Of a stretch of 13,711 nt of DNA, positions 12,503 to 13,711 are shown piece after piece; position 1 is the stretch's first letter; every line of letters starts with the position of its first letter. The translations under genes and the position numbers were made by a program. The notes below the pieces were generated by a model. It ran no database searches. It was not told where the DNA came from and saw only the letters and a list, made by a program, of their open reading frames with translations. The stretch comes from an uncultured Pseudomonadota bacterium (lineage in GTDB: Bacteria; Pseudomonadota; Alphaproteobacteria; RF32; CAG-239): NCBI GenBank assembly GCA_949295395.1, contig CASFLB010000024.1, positions 1-13,711 on the forward strand. Direction: 5' to 3'.

Positions 12503-12508
12503 AAAGCA

Positions 12509-12532
12509 AAAGGCAGGAAATCTCCTGCCTTT
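12509..12532. terminator. terminator between parE and the 91-residue membrane protein gene
   Basis: AAAGGCAGGA (12509-12518) pairs perfectly with TCCTGCCTTT (12523-12532) around AATC. A-rich and T-rich sides allow use from both strands by the two convergent genes; the T-tail on the plus side is short. Confidence 0.75.
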
Positions 12533-12553
12533 AAGTTTTGGGTTTTGCAGCCA

Positions 12554-12829
12554 TTAAAAGAAATAAACGCTTGCTCCGATGATAATTGTTGCAGCCGCCA
12601 AAGCAACAAACACCATAATGGCTCTTGTGCGATATTGATCATAAGCGACAAAAGGCTTTGCTTCTTCCGCTGTTATCAGCCATTGCGGTTTTGTAGCCGC
12701 GTCATCTTCCTCTAAATCCTTCTTTTCCGACAATTCTTGGTCATAAAGCTTTCGCAATTTTTTGAGATAAAACTGTCCGAAGACGATTATTCCCAAAATA
12801 ATAAGTCCGGTAACAATAATAGTTTCCAT
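12554..12829 (-). CDS. small two-helix membrane protein of unknown function
   Basis: The 91-residue product has an N-terminal membrane helix (about 2-20) and a C-terminal one (about 70-90). They are separated by a charged segment with KKLRKLYDQELSEKKDLEEDD, likely helical and soluble. I recognise no family. The gene lacks a Shine-Dalgarno but sits behind a promoter with both hexamers at consensus, with an inverted repeat across the -35 box. It converges on parE across a terminator. The two-helix layout with a charged linker would suit a small regulator or scaffold, but nothing in the sequence fixes this. Confidence 0.72.
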   Translation of the reverse strand: METIIVTGLIILGIIVFGQFYLKKLRKLYDQELSEKKDLEEDDAATKPQWLITAEEAKPFVAYDQYRTRAIMVFVALAAATIIIGASVYFF

Positions 12830-12873
12830 AAAATAAATATGTTTTTTTTGTTAATAATAAAATTTCGTTTTGA

Positions 12874-12901
12874 ATTATAATAAGATTGTCAATTTTGTCA
12901 A
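12874..12901 (-). promoter_or_regulatory. strong consensus promoter of the 91-residue membrane protein gene
   Basis: On the minus strand TTGACA (12901-12896) and TATAAT (12879-12874) both match consensus fully, with a 16-base spacer. The RNA would start near 12867, leaving about 38 AT-rich leader bases. Confidence 0.65.
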
Positions 12902-12910
12902 CACAATCTT
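12882..12910. promoter_or_regulatory. candidate operator dyad across the -35 box
   Basis: AAGATTGT (12882-12889) and ACAATCTT (12903-12910) form an 8-bp inverted repeat with a 13-base spacer, and TGTCAA is directly repeated within it. It overlaps the -35 box and spacer of the preceding promoter, which is where a repressor would act. The binding protein is unknown. Confidence 0.4.
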
Positions 12911-12980
12911 TCTTAAAATATTTAGGCTTCTTTAACCATAATCATTTATCTTCTTTTCATCACAGAAGTTGAGGTATTTT

Positions 12981-13397
12981 ATGATTAGAAAAGCCCACCC
13001 GTCGGATTATGAAAAGATTTGCCATCTTTGCGAAAGCAATGGTATTTCTGCCGCAAATATTGCCTTGAGCCAAATTTTTGTTTTTGTTGACCGGCGAAAA
13101 ATAAAGGGTTTGATTTACCTCAGCGAGTTAAACGAAATTTTGCATTTATGCGTACAATCCGAGTATCAGCGCAAAAAAATTGCAACCAAGCTATTGCGCT
13201 ATGTTCGGCGGAATCGTCCTAACTTGATGGGGTATATTAAGGTTTCAAATATTGCAGGGCTGCGTTTATTACAAAGTCAAGGGTTTAAGGCCATAGCTGA
13301 AACAAAACCAGACAACAACGGAGAAAAATCTCTATCCATGGCTTGGGCGCAAGGCTGTTTCTCTGGCTTTCGAAAAGTTTTTGCCGGTGATTCATAA
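12981..13397 (+). CDS. GNAT-family N-acetyltransferase
   Basis: The 138-residue protein matches the compact GNAT fold, which moves an acetyl group from acetyl-CoA to an amine. It opens with IRKAHPSDYEKI, and motif A is at about 54-73 (LHLCVQSEYQRKKIATKLL). The pyrophosphate-binding loop there, QRKKIA, has Lys where the usual Gly stands, so cofactor binding may be altered. Motif B is VSNIAGLRLLQSQGF at 88-102. The substrate cannot be told. I chose ATG 12981, preceded by GAGG six bases away, over an in-frame TTG at 12969 that would add four residues and consume the ribosome site. No terminator separates it from the tRNA-Ala promoter at 13428. Confidence 0.85.
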   Translation: MIRKAHPSDYEKICHLCESNGISAANIALSQIFVFVDRRKIKGLIYLSELNEILHLCVQSEYQRKKIATKLLRYVRRNRPNLMGYIKVSNIAGLRLLQSQGFKAIAETKPDNNGEKSLSMAWAQGCFSGFRKVFAGDS

Positions 13398-13427
13398 TCT
13401 TTTTGTGATTTTTTATTCTTTTTTTAT

Positions 13428-13456
13428 TTGACAAGTGGATTTTGATTCTTTATAGT
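13428..13456 (+). promoter_or_regulatory. sigma70 promoter of the tRNA-Ala cluster
   Basis: TTGACA (13428-13433) and TATAGT (13451-13456) have a 17-base spacer, and the -10 box ends 12 bases before tRNA-Ala(GGC). It is identical to the promoter at 6641-6669. Confidence 0.87.
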
Positions 13457-13468
13457 CGCTTTATCGCT

Positions 13469-13544
<76 letters not shown>

Positions 13545-13553
13545 GTTTTCAAC

Positions 13554-13575
13554 ACCGTCCTTTGGGGCGGTTTTT
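13554..13575 (+). terminator. intrinsic terminator after tRNA-Ala(GGC)
   Basis: ACCGTCC (13554-13560) pairs with GGGCGGT (13565-13571), with one G-U pair and a TTTG loop, and runs into T5. It may only partly stop RNA polymerase, since no clear separate promoter is seen before the next tRNA. Confidence 0.65.
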
Positions 13576-13590
13576 AATTAGGCAAAATCT

Positions 13591-13666
13591 GGGGGTATAG
13601 CTCAGTTGGGAGAGCGAATGGTTCGCAATCATTAGGTCAGCGGTTCGATCCCGCTTACCTCCACCA
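13591..13666 (+). tRNA. tRNA-Ala(CGC), copy 2
   Basis: A 76-nt cloverleaf identical to the minus-strand gene at 6552-6627: G3-U70 acceptor pair, anticodon CGC and encoded CCA. It lies 46 bases after tRNA-Ala(GGC). Confidence 0.95.
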
Positions 13667-13673
13667 ATTACAG

Positions 13674-13705
13674 AAAAAGCGGCAGGATTATCCTACCGCT
13701 TTTTT
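13674..13705 (+). terminator. intrinsic terminator of the tRNA-Ala cluster
   Basis: AAAAAGCGGCAGG (13674-13686) pairs with CCTACCGCTTTTT from 13692 on, with one G-pairing wobble and an ATTAT loop, followed by a T-run. Its stem is the same as that after the inverted tRNA copy at 6512-6546. Confidence 0.85.
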
Positions 13706-13711
13706 GTTGCT

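Overview
The window reads as a piece of an AT-rich Gram-negative bacterial chromosome, most likely an alphaproteobacterium. The envelope genes (a LolA-type lipoprotein chaperone, an outer-membrane porin and a lipobox lipoprotein) imply an outer membrane. The short 661-residue ParE and the lolA-xth pairing resemble alphaproteobacterial arrangements I recall. Assignment below class is not possible from sequence alone. Most content is ordinary chromosomal housekeeping, with accessory-looking material at the left end and repeat structures anchored on tRNA genes.

Left part (1-4720). The 3' end of an unidentified reading frame runs in from the left edge, followed by a beta-class DNA methyltransferase. 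Next comes a 34-codon microprotein gene with a strong ribosome binding site and a C-terminal GCGCGK motif, set between a perfect hairpin and an intrinsic terminator. A lolA-xth operon follows, translationally tight. Its end abuts the end of a minus-strand operon made of a porin and a compact OmpR-type response regulator.

Middle (4720-7010). A tRNA-Arg(ACG) gene has its 3' end and downstream terminator duplicated as a roughly 120-bp direct repeat, which looks like an att scar or a tandem duplication. A 362-residue lipoprotein with a degenerate OmpA-like C-terminus comes next, then minus-strand tRNA-Ala(CGC) and tRNA-Ser(GGA).

Right part (7010-13711). A membrane-anchored metallophosphoesterase converges on the rpsB-tsf operon (ribosomal protein S2 and EF-Ts), which has a highly structured leader. 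Two small membrane proteins of unknown function flank parE (topoisomerase IV subunit B). A GNAT acetyltransferase is followed by tRNA-Ala(GGC) and a second tRNA-Ala(CGC). The terminal tRNA-Ala cluster shares an identical 33-bp promoter segment, an identical tRNA body and a matching terminator with the inverted tRNA-Ala locus at about 6.5-6.7 kb. About 6.7 kb holding rpsB-tsf and parE is therefore bracketed by inverted repeats.

I see no CRISPR array, transposase or rRNA. The most unusual items are the GCGCGK microprotein locus, the tRNA-Arg 3'-end duplication, the inverted tRNA-Ala loci and the rpsB leader. None of these is shown to be a new system by sequence alone.
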